A stretch of DNA of 45,234 bases from Azovibrio restrictus DSM 23866 (GTDB lineage: Bacteria > Pseudomonadota > Gammaproteobacteria > Burkholderiales > Rhodocyclaceae): assembly GCF_000429665.1 (NCBI RefSeq), contig NZ_KE386939.1, forward strand, positions 1 to 45,234, in the 5' to 3' direction. The notes under the pieces were generated by a model. The model searched no databases and was not told where the DNA came from. It saw only the letters and a program-made list of their open reading frames with translations. The translations under genes and the position numbers were made by a program. Below, one piece after another: positions 31,388 to 39,385 of the stretch (position 1 is its first letter; each line of letters opens with the position of its first letter).

Positions 31388-31881
31388 ATGGCGGAAAAGA
31401 CCTTAACCCCCCCTAGCCCCCCCTTGTCAGGGGGGGAACGCGCGAGCGGAAAATCGACCGCCACTCCCTCCCCTGACAAGGGGAGGGCCGGGGAGGGGTT
31501 TGCGGCCGTTACCCGAAAGAACAAATTCATCGCCTACGACCAGCGCCTGACTACCTTCGCCCGCGCCAACCGCCAGGAACCTACGCCCGCTGAAAATCTG
31601 ATCTGGCAGAAAGTCCTGCGCAACCGCCAGCTTTGCGGCCATAAATTCCTCCGCCAGAAACCCATTGGCCCCTACGTCGTCGACTTCTACTGCGCCGAAC
31701 TCCAGCTGGTCGTCGAAATCGACGGCGACAGTCATGCCGAACAGCAGGACTACGATGCCCAACGCACGACCTTCCTTGAAAGCCATGGCTTACGCGTCCT
31801 GCGCTACGCCAACCGCGACATCCTGAACAATCTCCCCGGTGTGTACGCACACCTCCAACAGCAACTGGAACAAAGCCCACC

Positions 31882-31885
<4 letters not shown>
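31388..31885 (+). CDS. DUF559 endonuclease-like protein
   Basis: 165 residues from ATG 31388. The C-terminal 115 residues are a DUF559 domain, a restriction-endonuclease/Vsr-like fold: A-E-N-L-I-W-Q-K-V-L-R-N-R-Q, F-L-R-Q-K-P-I-G-P-Y-V-V-D-F-Y-C and L-V-V-E-I-D-G-D-S-H hold the expected Glu/Asp active-site set. The first 45 residues are Pro/Gly/Ser-rich because they translate the inverted repeat at 31410-31500; true initiation might be later. The gene begins right after ureF and its stop overlaps the ureG start (ATGA), so it is wedged inside the operon without breaking it. No role in urease maturation is known. Confidence 0.85.
31407..31500. repeat. GC-rich dispersed-type inverted repeat at 5' end of DUF559 gene
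   Basis: C-tract/G-tract sequence with arms ttgtcagggggggaa (31424-31438) and tccctcccctgacaa (31465-31479), an inverted repeat around a 26-base spacer. It is preceded by acccccccctagccccccc and followed by ggggagggccggggagggg. This is the style of dispersed intergenic repeats (cccctcaccc.../...gagaggg) that often accompany DUF559 genes. It is translated in frame as the protein's N-terminus if ATG 31388 is used. Confidence 0.7.
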
Positions 31886-32529
<644 letters not shown>

Positions 32530-32538
32530 TCCGGGCCC

Positions 32539-33420
32539 ATGAAATCCGCCACCCCCTATTTCGAGCTGCCCAGCCCCTTCGAAACCGAGCTGGGCACCCT
32601 GAAACTGCTGGAGCCTCCCGGCAGTTCCGCCAGCGAGCTGCGGGCCCGGCTGTTGGATGAAAGCTACGACAAGCCCTTCGTCCTGGACGACGGGGAGCTG
32701 CGCTACCTCTATTTCAATACCCGCCTGATGCAGAGCGCCATGCGGCTCAAGTCCCCGGACAGCCTGGACCTGCGCTACACCCAGAAGATGATGGCCTTCC
32801 TTCTGTTCCTGACCCGGCCTAAGCGTCTGGCCCTGATCGGTCTGGGGGGCGGTTCCCTGATCAAGTTCTGCTACCGGCGCCTGCCCGGCACCCACCTCAC
32901 CGGGGTGGAGCTGGACCCCCATGTGCTCGCCTACCGGGAGCTGTTCCTGGTGCCCGGGGACGACGAGCGGCTCAGCATCGTCCAGGCCGACGGGGCCGAA
33001 TGGCTGGAGGGGGTGGAGCGGGGCCTGGACGTGCTGCTGGTGGATGCCTTCAACAAGGACGGCTTCGCCCCCGGGCTGGCCCGTCGGGAATTCTTCCAGG
33101 AGGCCTGGAACAAGCTGTCCGGTAACGGGGTGCTGGTGGTGAACTTGGCCGGGGAGCCGGGCACCTATGCCGGTCTGGTGGGGGCGGTGATGGAGGTGTT
33201 CGACGACCAGGTGCTGGTGGTTTCCGTGCCCGAGGACGGCAACCACGTGCTGTATGCCTTCAAGGCCCGGCAGTTCGAGCCCCGCTGGCGGGTGATCCAC
33301 AACCTGGCCAAGGAACTGAAGGCCCGGCACGGCCTGGATTTTCCCCGCTTCGCCGAGAAGCTGGAGCGGGCCAGCCGCCAGGGCGTGGCCCGGCGGCTGC
33401 TGGAGGGGGAACTGGTCTAG
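32539..33420 (+). CDS. spermidine synthase-like protein
   Basis: A 293-residue Rossmann-fold protein of the spermine/spermidine synthase superfamily. L-I-G-L-G-G-G-S-L-I-K-F-C-Y is the cofactor loop, G-V-E-L-D-P the acidic strand-2 end, V-Q-A-D-G-A-E-W-L a second binding segment and V-L-L-V-D-A-F-N-K-D-G the strand-4 catalytic region. The last 30 residues form a basic tail. It lacks membrane helices. It is the first gene after the urease region, nine bases past ureG, but has the flank's base style, so linkage to urease is doubtful. Its TAG stop and the facing transporter's stop share the palindrome CTAG. Confidence 0.8.
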   Translation: MKSATPYFELPSPFETELGTLKLLEPPGSSASELRARLLDESYDKPFVLDDGELRYLYFNTRLMQSAMRLKSPDSLDLRYTQKMMAFLLFLTRPKRLALIGLGGGSLIKFCYRRLPGTHLTGVELDPHVLAYRELFLVPGDDERLSIVQADGAEWLEGVERGLDVLLVDAFNKDGFAPGLARREFFQEAWNKLSGNGVLVVNLAGEPGTYAGLVGAVMEVFDDQVLVVSVPEDGNHVLYAFKARQFEPRWRVIHNLAKELKARHGLDFPRFAEKLERASRQGVARRLLEGELV

Positions 33421-34739
33421 TCGCTCAGCACCGCGTCCCGGGTTTCCGGCAGGAACAAAAGGCCCACCACCAGGCCCAGGGCCAGGATCCCGGTGGGGTA
33501 CCAGAGGCCGGCCAGGGGATGGCCGCTCCAGCTGGAGAGCAGGGTCACCATGAAGGGGGAAAGGCCGCCGATCCAGCCCGCCGCCAGGTTGTGGGGCAGG
33601 GCCACGGCGGAGTAGCGGGTGCGGGCCGGGAACAGTTCCGCCAGCACCGCCGTCTGGGGGCCGGTGATGCCGGCCAGGGCCAGGGTGGGCAGGAGCAGCA
33701 GGGCCACCACGGCCAGATCCTGGCCTTGGGCGCCGAAGTGCAGCAGGCCCTGGAAGACCGGCAGCAGGCTGCCCACCCCCAGGGCCAGGCCCGCGAGCAG
33801 CACCGGGCGGCGGCCGATCCGGTCCGAGAGCCAGCCGGCGCCGATGGTGAGGGGGAACAGGGCCAGGGTGGAGATCAGCACCAGCAGGCCGGCGTGGGCC
33901 GGTTCCAGGCCCACGCTGCTCTTGAGGAAGATGCCCGTGTAGACCTGGGCGGAGAAGAACAGCAGGGAGCCCCCGGAGGAAATGCAGAAGAACAGCAGGC
34001 CCATGCGCCCCAGGGTGCGCCGGTCGGCGAAGCATTCCCGCAGGGGCGTCTTGCTCACGGCCCGCTGTTCTCGCAGCAGGCGGAAGATGGGGGATTCGTG
34101 CAGGTTGAGGCGGCTCTTGATGGAAATGGCCAGCAGTATCAGGGAGACCAGGAAGGGCACCCGCCAGCCCCAGGCGGCGAATTCGGCCGGGCTGAGCCAG
34201 GTTTGCAGGGCCACCACCTGGGCGCTGGAGACCATCATGCCCAGGGGGCCCATCAGCTGCAGCACGCTGGTGTAGGCGCCGCGCCTGCCGCCCGGGGCGT
34301 GCTCGGTGAGATACACGGCGGCACCGCCGATCTCGCCCCCCACGGCCAGGCCCTGGGCCAGACGCAGCAGCACCAGCAGGGCCGGGGCCAGCAGACCGGC
34401 CTGGGCGTAGGTGGGCAGCAGGCCCACCAGGAAGGTGGCGCCGCCCATCAGCACGATGGTGATCAGGAACACGGTGCGGCGGCCGATCCGGTCGCCCAGG
34501 GAGCCGAACAGGGCTGCCCCCAGGGGGCGCACCACCATGCCCACGCCGAAGGTGGCGAGGCTGGCCAGCAGGGCTGCCACCGGGTCGGTCTGGGGAAAGA
34601 AAAGCTGGGCCAGGTGGGAGGCCAGGGCGGCAAAGGTGAGGAAGTCGTACCACTCCAGGAAGGTGCCGAAGCAGGCCGCGGTGGCCACCTGGCGGTAGCT
34701 GGCGGAGTCGGCCACGTGGGGAAGGGGGGCTGCGGACAT
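33417..34739 (-). CDS. MFS transporter, metabolite:H+ symporter (MHS) type
   Basis: A 440-residue transporter with 12 predicted helices. F-G-T-F-L-E-W-Y-D-F near residue 25 is the MHS-family (KgtP/ProP/ShiA) N-terminal motif; G-S-L-G-D-R-I-G-R-R and G-W-L-S-D-R-I-G-R-R-P are the two loop-2/loop-8 MFS signatures; R-L-A-Q-G-L-A-V-G-G-E-I-G-G-A is the helix-5 motif. Such proteins import organic acids or osmolytes with protons; the substrate cannot be read off. It ends at the CTAG shared with the convergent spermidine-synthase-like gene and diverges from a small conserved gene upstream. Confidence 0.93.
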   Translation of the reverse strand: MSAAPLPHVADSASYRQVATAACFGTFLEWYDFLTFAALASHLAQLFFPQTDPVAALLASLATFGVGMVVRPLGAALFGSLGDRIGRRTVFLITIVLMGGATFLVGLLPTYAQAGLLAPALLVLLRLAQGLAVGGEIGGAAVYLTEHAPGGRRGAYTSVLQLMGPLGMMVSSAQVVALQTWLSPAEFAAWGWRVPFLVSLILLAISIKSRLNLHESPIFRLLREQRAVSKTPLRECFADRRTLGRMGLLFFCISSGGSLLFFSAQVYTGIFLKSSVGLEPAHAGLLVLISTLALFPLTIGAGWLSDRIGRRPVLLAGLALGVGSLLPVFQGLLHFGAQGQDLAVVALLLLPTLALAGITGPQTAVLAELFPARTRYSAVALPHNLAAGWIGGLSPFMVTLLSSWSGHPLAGLWYPTGILALGLVVGLLFLPETRDAVLSD

Positions 34740-34867
34740 GGGCGGGATGACAGGAGACGGAGGCCGGATTCTACCCAGATTCGCCCGCCGGCCGGGCGTT
34801 GCGGGAAAACGTTGCCTGATCCCGGGGCTCTGATGCAGACTGGCGGCAGTTCATCGAGGGAGTTTCC

Positions 34868-35188
34868 ATGCCTTACATCAAGCGGGATGCGGCCGGCCGT
34901 ATCTTGAGCCTGCACCGGGAAGCGGAGCCGGGCGCCGACACCTACCTGCCCGCCAGCCACCCGGACGTGCTGGCCTTCGTGGGCCAGGAGGGCAATGCCA
35001 TGGAGAAGATGGACCTGGAGTTCATCCGGGTCATCGAGGACGTCATCGACCTGCTCCTGGAGCGCAACGTGATCATGTTCACCGACCTGCCTCCGGCCGT
35101 GCAGCAGAAGCTCAATCTGCGCCGCTCCACCCGTAGCAACGGTCAGGGGGAGGACCCCTTCGACGGGGACGTGGTGCATCTGCCCTGA
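34868..35188 (+). CDS. conserved small protein ('tryptophan synthase beta-like' annotation)
   Basis: A 106-residue soluble protein. M-P-Y-I-K-R-D-A-A-G-R-I at the N-terminus and D-L-E-F-I-R-V-I-E-D-V-I-D-L-L-L-E-R-N-V-I followed by F-T-D-L-P-P-A-V-Q-Q-K-L are typical of a small betaproteobacterial family usually labelled 'tryptophan synthase subunit beta-like'; that label is misleading, since there is no PLP-binding domain. Function unknown. GAGGGAG precedes ATG 34868. It stands alone between a divergent transporter and a convergent protease gene. Confidence 0.85.
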   Translation: MPYIKRDAAGRILSLHREAEPGADTYLPASHPDVLAFVGQEGNAMEKMDLEFIRVIEDVIDLLLERNVIMFTDLPPAVQQKLNLRRSTRSNGQGEDPFDGDVVHLP

Positions 35189-35212
35189 GCCGGGCAGTGC
35201 CGGCTCCGGGGG

Positions 35213-36052
35213 TTACGGTGCCGGGCGCCCGGCCTGTTCGTAGAGGGGCAGCACCTTGGGCAGCTGGGCCTCGATTTCCTTGATCCGGTTGCGGCCGGAA
35301 GGGTGGCTGGAAAGCCAGGTCAGGGGGGCGCCCTGGTTGGCCTTTTCCATCTTCTTCCACAGGCTGATGCCGGCCCGGGGGTCGTAGCCGGCCCGGGCGG
35401 CCAGGTCCAGGCCCACCACGTCGGCCTCGGTCTCGTCATCCCGGGAGAATTTCAGGGTGAGCATGTTGCCGCCGAAGCGGAAGGCGTCGGTATAGCGGCC
35501 GTCGCTGATCATGGCCCCGAGCAGACTGGCGCCCAGCTGGGTCATCTGGCTCTTGGCGATCCGTTCCCGGGCGTGCTCACGCAGGGCGTGGGCCACCTCG
35601 TGCCCCATCACCATGGCGATCTCGTCGTCGCTCAACTGCAGTCCCTCCACCAGTCCCGTGTAGAAGGCGATCTTGCCGCCGGGCATGCAGAAGGCGTTCA
35701 CCTGCTTGGAGCCGATCAGGTTCACCTCCCATTTCCAGCGGCCCGCATCCTGGTTGAAGCGGTTGGCATGGGGGATGATGCGGGCGGCGATGGCCCGCAG
35801 CCGGCGTACCTGGGGATGGTCGGCGGGGGCCAGGGCGCCCTTGGCTTTGGCTTCCTGCAGCAGTTGCCGGTATTCCTGGGTGGCCTGCTGTTCCAGCTGG
35901 GCGGCTGGCACCAGCTTGCGCAGCACCGAGGGTTTTTCCACCTCCACCCCGGTCTGGGCCTGGGCGGCCGGGGCCAGCCCCAGGCTTAAGGCCAGCAGCA
36001 GGCCAGCCAGGGGGTGAGGCGGGCGGGATGTGGGGCGGGTGTGGGCGGACAT
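35213..36052 (-). CDS. M48-family zinc metallopeptidase
   Basis: 279 residues from ATG 36052, chosen because it gives a compact signal peptide (to A-Q-A, about 32); an in-frame ATG at 36082 adds ten residues. H-E-V-A-H at 151-155 holds the zinc ligands, with the third ligand Glu in D-E-T-E-A-D (207-211). N-A-F-C-M-P-G-G-K-I-A-F-Y-T-G-L and S-S-H-P-S-G-R-N-R-I are the family's other signatures. It resembles periplasmic LoiP/BepA-type proteases that remove misfolded outer-membrane proteins, but lacks TPR repeats and a lipobox. It follows the diguanylate cyclase gene after about 55 bases and may be cotranscribed. Confidence 0.93.
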   Translation of the reverse strand: MSAHTRPTSRPPHPLAGLLLALSLGLAPAAQAQTGVEVEKPSVLRKLVPAAQLEQQATQEYRQLLQEAKAKGALAPADHPQVRRLRAIAARIIPHANRFNQDAGRWKWEVNLIGSKQVNAFCMPGGKIAFYTGLVEGLQLSDDEIAMVMGHEVAHALREHARERIAKSQMTQLGASLLGAMISDGRYTDAFRFGGNMLTLKFSRDDETEADVVGLDLAARAGYDPRAGISLWKKMEKANQGAPLTWLSSHPSGRNRIKEIEAQLPKVLPLYEQAGRPAP

Positions 36053-36107
36053 GGGGCGCAGGGTTCCGGAGGCGACATGCATCAGATGGGGATGCCTGCC
36101 TCCGGGT

Positions 36108-37970
36108 TCAATATTCGTGCTTGTCGGTCCACATGTCCGGGGTGAAGCGGACCACCCGGTTGCGGCCCGTTTCCTTGGCCCGGTACAGGGCCACGTCGGC
36201 GAACTTGACCGCCTGCCAGAAGGTGTCGCTGTCGTCCGGATAGTCGGACAGGCCGATGGAGATGGTCTTCTGCAACACCGTGCCGCCCACGTTCACGCGC
36301 AGTTTCTCCACCGCGTGGCGGATGTTCTCCGCCACCTGGTCGGCGGCGGGGCCGCTGGCGTCCTGGAGCACGATCAGGAATTCCTCGCCGCCGTAGCGGA
36401 TCACCATGTCGGAGGCCCGTACCGCCTGCTTCAGCACCTGGGCCAGGGATTTCAGCACCGCATCGCCGGCATCGTGGCCATAGGTGTCGTTCACCATCTT
36501 GAAGAAGTCCAGGTCCAGCATCAGGATGGCCAGGTGGCTCTGCTTGCGGCGCACGTTGGCCACCAGGGTTTCCACGTACTCTTCCAGGAAGCGGCGGTTG
36601 CTGAGGCCGGTCATGGGGTCCCGCAGGGTGGATTCCTTCAGGGTCTCCATCAGCCGCCGGGCTTCCAGCACCGGTGCGGCTTCGCGCAGGTATACGTTGA
36701 TGTAGGGCAGGGCAGCCTGGACACGCTCTTTGTCGTCTTCCTTGACCACCAGCTGCACGATGCTGCCCACCACGCCGGACTGGATGATGGGGAAGCACAG
36801 GTAGCCCCGCTGCTGGGTGTCGTTGGGCGGTTTGAAGGCGTAGCAGATGTCGGGCTGGATGAGGCCGTCCACCACATGGCCGGTGCGCCGGGCTCGGCAG
36901 GTTTCCGGGCGTTCGAGGATCTGCGGGTTGCACCAGCGGCAGGGGGCCGCCAGATTGCCGTCGATGATCACCGTGCTCATCTCGTTCTTGTTGTGCGAGA
37001 CCTCGTAGATGGAAAACTCCCCGAGGCTGAATTCATCCTGGAGGGTGGTGGACAGGCGCTGGTAGATTTCCACCTTGGCCTCGTCTTCCTCGATGGCCTG
37101 CTTGAAGTGGGAGGCCTTGGTCAGGCCTTCCACCATGTCGATGGTGGCCGTGAGCAGGTTTTCATCGGGCTTGGGCTTGCGTCCCGTGAGCATGGCCACC
37201 TGGCTGCCGATGCGGTTCAGGCCCGTGTCCAGGAAGGTGAGCAGGCGGTTCATGTCGGAAGCGATCTGACCGATTTCGTCCTCGGTCTTCTTCGAGACAT
37301 GGCCCTTGAAATTGCCGTCTATGGCCTGGTGCACGGCCTCTTCCACGGCATTGGCGGTATCGGAAATGGGACGCAGCAGGTGGCGCAGCAGCACGAACAG
37401 GACCAGCACGAACAGGGTCACCGCGCCGACGATGCCCGCCACGGTGAGGATCGCCTGCTGGCGCAGGGGGGCGATGGACATGGTCATGGTCACCGCGCCC
37501 AGCACATCCCCGTCACGCACCTGGTGGCACTGGAGGCAGTTGGGGGTGCCCCGGGCATTGGCGATGTAGGGAATGGTGCCCCGGAAGATCAGGTCGTCAT
37601 TGCTTTCGATGACCTTGAACATGGGCTTGCCTTCCTGCAGCACCTTCTTCTCGATTTCGTCCGGGGGCACCTCGCCCTTGGTGGCCTTGCCGAACTGTTG
37701 ATCCACCAAGGGCGAGCGCACCACGTAGGCGGACTTGAGACCCTGGACCTCGGTCAGGCGGCGCAGGAACTGCTGCCGCTGGTCGATGACCCCGGTGATC
37801 ATGGCCTCGGTCAGATGCACCCGGACCACCTCCGCCGCCGTGCGGATATGGTCCGTGGCCGTGGCGATGGAAAAACTGCGGAAGGCGTAGAGGCTGATGG
37901 CGACCAGCACCGCGATCAGGGCCGCGGCAATGGCGCTGAAGAACAGCGAAATCTTGGAATTGAGCCGCAT
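36108..37970 (-). CDS. diguanylate cyclase with periplasmic heme-c sensor domain
   Basis: 620 residues from ATG 37970, preceded by GGAGGAG (the ATG at 37988 would place this site inside the gene). Helix 1 (8-30) and helix 2 (173-197) bracket a periplasmic domain containing C-L-Q-C-H at 145-149, a c-type heme attachment site in a DUF3365/Tll0287-like fold. A HAMP linker (198-250) and a GAF-like domain (about 290-440) with four cysteines C344-x2-C347, C358 and C376 follow. The GGDEF domain (450-610) has R-Y-G-G-E-E-F (525-531) and the inhibitory R-A-S-D (518-521). It should make c-di-GMP in response to redox state or a gas, under product inhibition. Confidence 0.93.
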   Translation of the reverse strand: MRLNSKISLFFSAIAAALIAVLVAISLYAFRSFSIATATDHIRTAAEVVRVHLTEAMITGVIDQRQQFLRRLTEVQGLKSAYVVRSPLVDQQFGKATKGEVPPDEIEKKVLQEGKPMFKVIESNDDLIFRGTIPYIANARGTPNCLQCHQVRDGDVLGAVTMTMSIAPLRQQAILTVAGIVGAVTLFVLVLFVLLRHLLRPISDTANAVEEAVHQAIDGNFKGHVSKKTEDEIGQIASDMNRLLTFLDTGLNRIGSQVAMLTGRKPKPDENLLTATIDMVEGLTKASHFKQAIEEDEAKVEIYQRLSTTLQDEFSLGEFSIYEVSHNKNEMSTVIIDGNLAAPCRWCNPQILERPETCRARRTGHVVDGLIQPDICYAFKPPNDTQQRGYLCFPIIQSGVVGSIVQLVVKEDDKERVQAALPYINVYLREAAPVLEARRLMETLKESTLRDPMTGLSNRRFLEEYVETLVANVRRKQSHLAILMLDLDFFKMVNDTYGHDAGDAVLKSLAQVLKQAVRASDMVIRYGGEEFLIVLQDASGPAADQVAENIRHAVEKLRVNVGGTVLQKTISIGLSDYPDDSDTFWQAVKFADVALYRAKETGRNRVVRFTPDMWTDKHEY

Positions 37971-38075
37971 GAGTCCCACTCCTCCCATTGAGTGGCTTAT
38001 TTTTGCTATTGAGGCCGGATTATGCCGTGTAAGAGGAAGGTGGGGAACCCTGTCAAGCTCAGCTTCTCACCGGGC

Positions 38076-38106
38076 GGCTGGCCTCTCCGGGGCGTTCAGG
38101 CCAGCC
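38076..38106 (-). terminator. stem-loop at the 3' end of lrgB
   Basis: ggctggcct (38076-38084) and aggccagcc (38098-38106) form a perfect 9-bp stem with a 13-base loop, overlapping the last codons and stop of lrgB. No T-run follows on the minus strand, so it is terminator-like but not a classic intrinsic terminator. Confidence 0.35.
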
Positions 38107-38827
38107 AGCTGCCCAGCAGGGGAATCAGCAGCGGCACCAGGAGGGCGGTCAGGAGGCCGTTGAGGCTCATGGCCAGGGCGGCGAAAGCGCCGCTCTGCTG
38201 ATCCACCTGGATGGCCCGGGCCGTGCCGATGCCGTGGGCCGCCAGGCCGATGGCAAAGCCCTGGGCGGCCGGGTCCCGCACCCGCAGCAGCTGGAACAGG
38301 TAGCGGTAACCCACGGCGCCGATGATGCCGGTGACGATCACCACCCCGGCGGTGAGGGAGGGAATGCCCCCTATGGTCTCGCTGATCCCCATGGCGATGG
38401 GCGTGGTGACCGACTTGGGCGCCAGGGACAGCACCGTGGGCAGGCTGGCCCCGAGCAGCCGGGCCACGGCCATGGCGGACAGGATGGCGGTCAGGGAGCC
38501 TGCCAGCAGGGCGACCAGCAGCGGCAGCAGCAGGGCCCGGACCTTGCGAAACTGGGCATGGAGGGGAATCGCCAGGGCCACGGTGGCGGGGCCGAGCAGG
38601 AAATGCACGAACTGGGCCCCGTCGAAATAGGTCTGGTAGGAAGTACCCGAGAGCTGCAGCAGGATGATCACCAAACTTACGGACAGGAGCACCGGGTTGG
38701 CCACCGGGTGATTGCCCGAACGCCGGTAGATCCAGCAAGCGCCCTGGTAGGCCAGCAGGGTCAGGGTCAGGCCCAGGAGCGGCGAGGCCGCCAGGTAGAC
38801 CCAGAGGGTTTGCAGCTGGGGGGTCAT
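38096..38827 (-). CDS. lrgB: LrgB/CidB-family membrane protein
   Basis: A 243-residue polytopic inner-membrane protein. F-L-L-G-P-A-T-V-A-L-A-I-P-L, L-A-P-K-S-V-T-T-P-I-A-M and G-F-A-I-G-L-A-A-H-G-I-G-T-A-R are LrgB hallmarks. LrgAB/CidAB are holin/antiholin-like proteins tied to autolysis and, in some bacteria, to pyruvate or glycolate export/import. ATG 38827 overlaps the lrgA stop by four bases, showing tight coupling. Confidence 0.92.
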   Translation of the reverse strand: MTPQLQTLWVYLAASPLLGLTLTLLAYQGACWIYRRSGNHPVANPVLLSVSLVIILLQLSGTSYQTYFDGAQFVHFLLGPATVALAIPLHAQFRKVRALLLPLLVALLAGSLTAILSAMAVARLLGASLPTVLSLAPKSVTTPIAMGISETIGGIPSLTAGVVIVTGIIGAVGYRYLFQLLRVRDPAAQGFAIGLAAHGIGTARAIQVDQQSGAFAALAMSLNGLLTALLVPLLIPLLGSWLA

Positions 38828-39201
38828 GGCCGCTCTCCTGCAGCAGTTTCCTGATGCCCGTGCTGCTGCCGCGGGGACAGGAGCTGGATCAGGAGGGCCG
38901 TGACGGCCATGGCCAGCACCGTGCTCACCACCATGGCGACGCTGATGGGCAGCCACTCTCGTTCCAGGGTGGCGATGTGCAGCAGGATGCCGGTGCCCGC
39001 CGGAATGAACAGCAGGGAGAGATGCTGGAGCAGGTTCTGGGCCGCCTGCTGCAGCTCCGGCCCGGGGCCGCCCCGCCAGAGCAGGAAGGCGAACAGCAGC
39101 AGCAGACCCAGCACCGGGCCGGGCACCGGCAGCCCCAGCCCCCGGGCAATGACCTCCCCGGCAAGCTGGAACAGCAGGATCTGGGTAAAGGCGGCGAGCA
39201 T
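38824..39201 (-). CDS. lrgA: LrgA/CidA-family membrane protein
   Basis: A 125-residue protein with four membrane helices. L-A-G-E-V-I-A-R-G-L-G-L-P-V-P-G-P-V-L-G-L-L-L-L is the family signature, followed by L-S-L-L-F-I-P-A-G-T-G-I-L. It is the small holin-like partner of LrgB. GGGGA precedes ATG 39201. It diverges from the VgrG gene, with 184 bases between them. Confidence 0.92.
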   Translation of the reverse strand: MLAAFTQILLFQLAGEVIARGLGLPVPGPVLGLLLLFAFLLWRGGPGPELQQAAQNLLQHLSLLFIPAGTGILLHIATLEREWLPISVAMVVSTVLAMAVTALLIQLLSPRQQHGHQETAAGERP

Positions 39202-39385
39202 GGCAATTCCCCTGACGATGAGGCCGCCAGTGTATTACCCCGGCCACCCCATGATAAGTGGCGGCCAGGTGTGTTCATCTTTTACTTTTTGTCAGGGCTG
39301 GGGGTGGGCTTTCCGGTTGTTGGACATGCATTCCCGACTGCGGGGGTGATGCTGCTGGCGTAGAATTCCGCCTTTCCCTTCCCCG

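Noticed and set aside
33417..33420. CTAG shared by the stop codons of two convergent genes as a special signal
   Set aside because: TAG stops facing each other with a 4-base overlap produce CTAG by necessity; nothing else points to function.
36030..37991. A 653-codon plus-strand open frame opposite the diguanylate cyclase
   Set aside because: Exact antisense shadow of a gene with intact HAMP and GGDEF motifs; Gly/His/Val-rich without domains.
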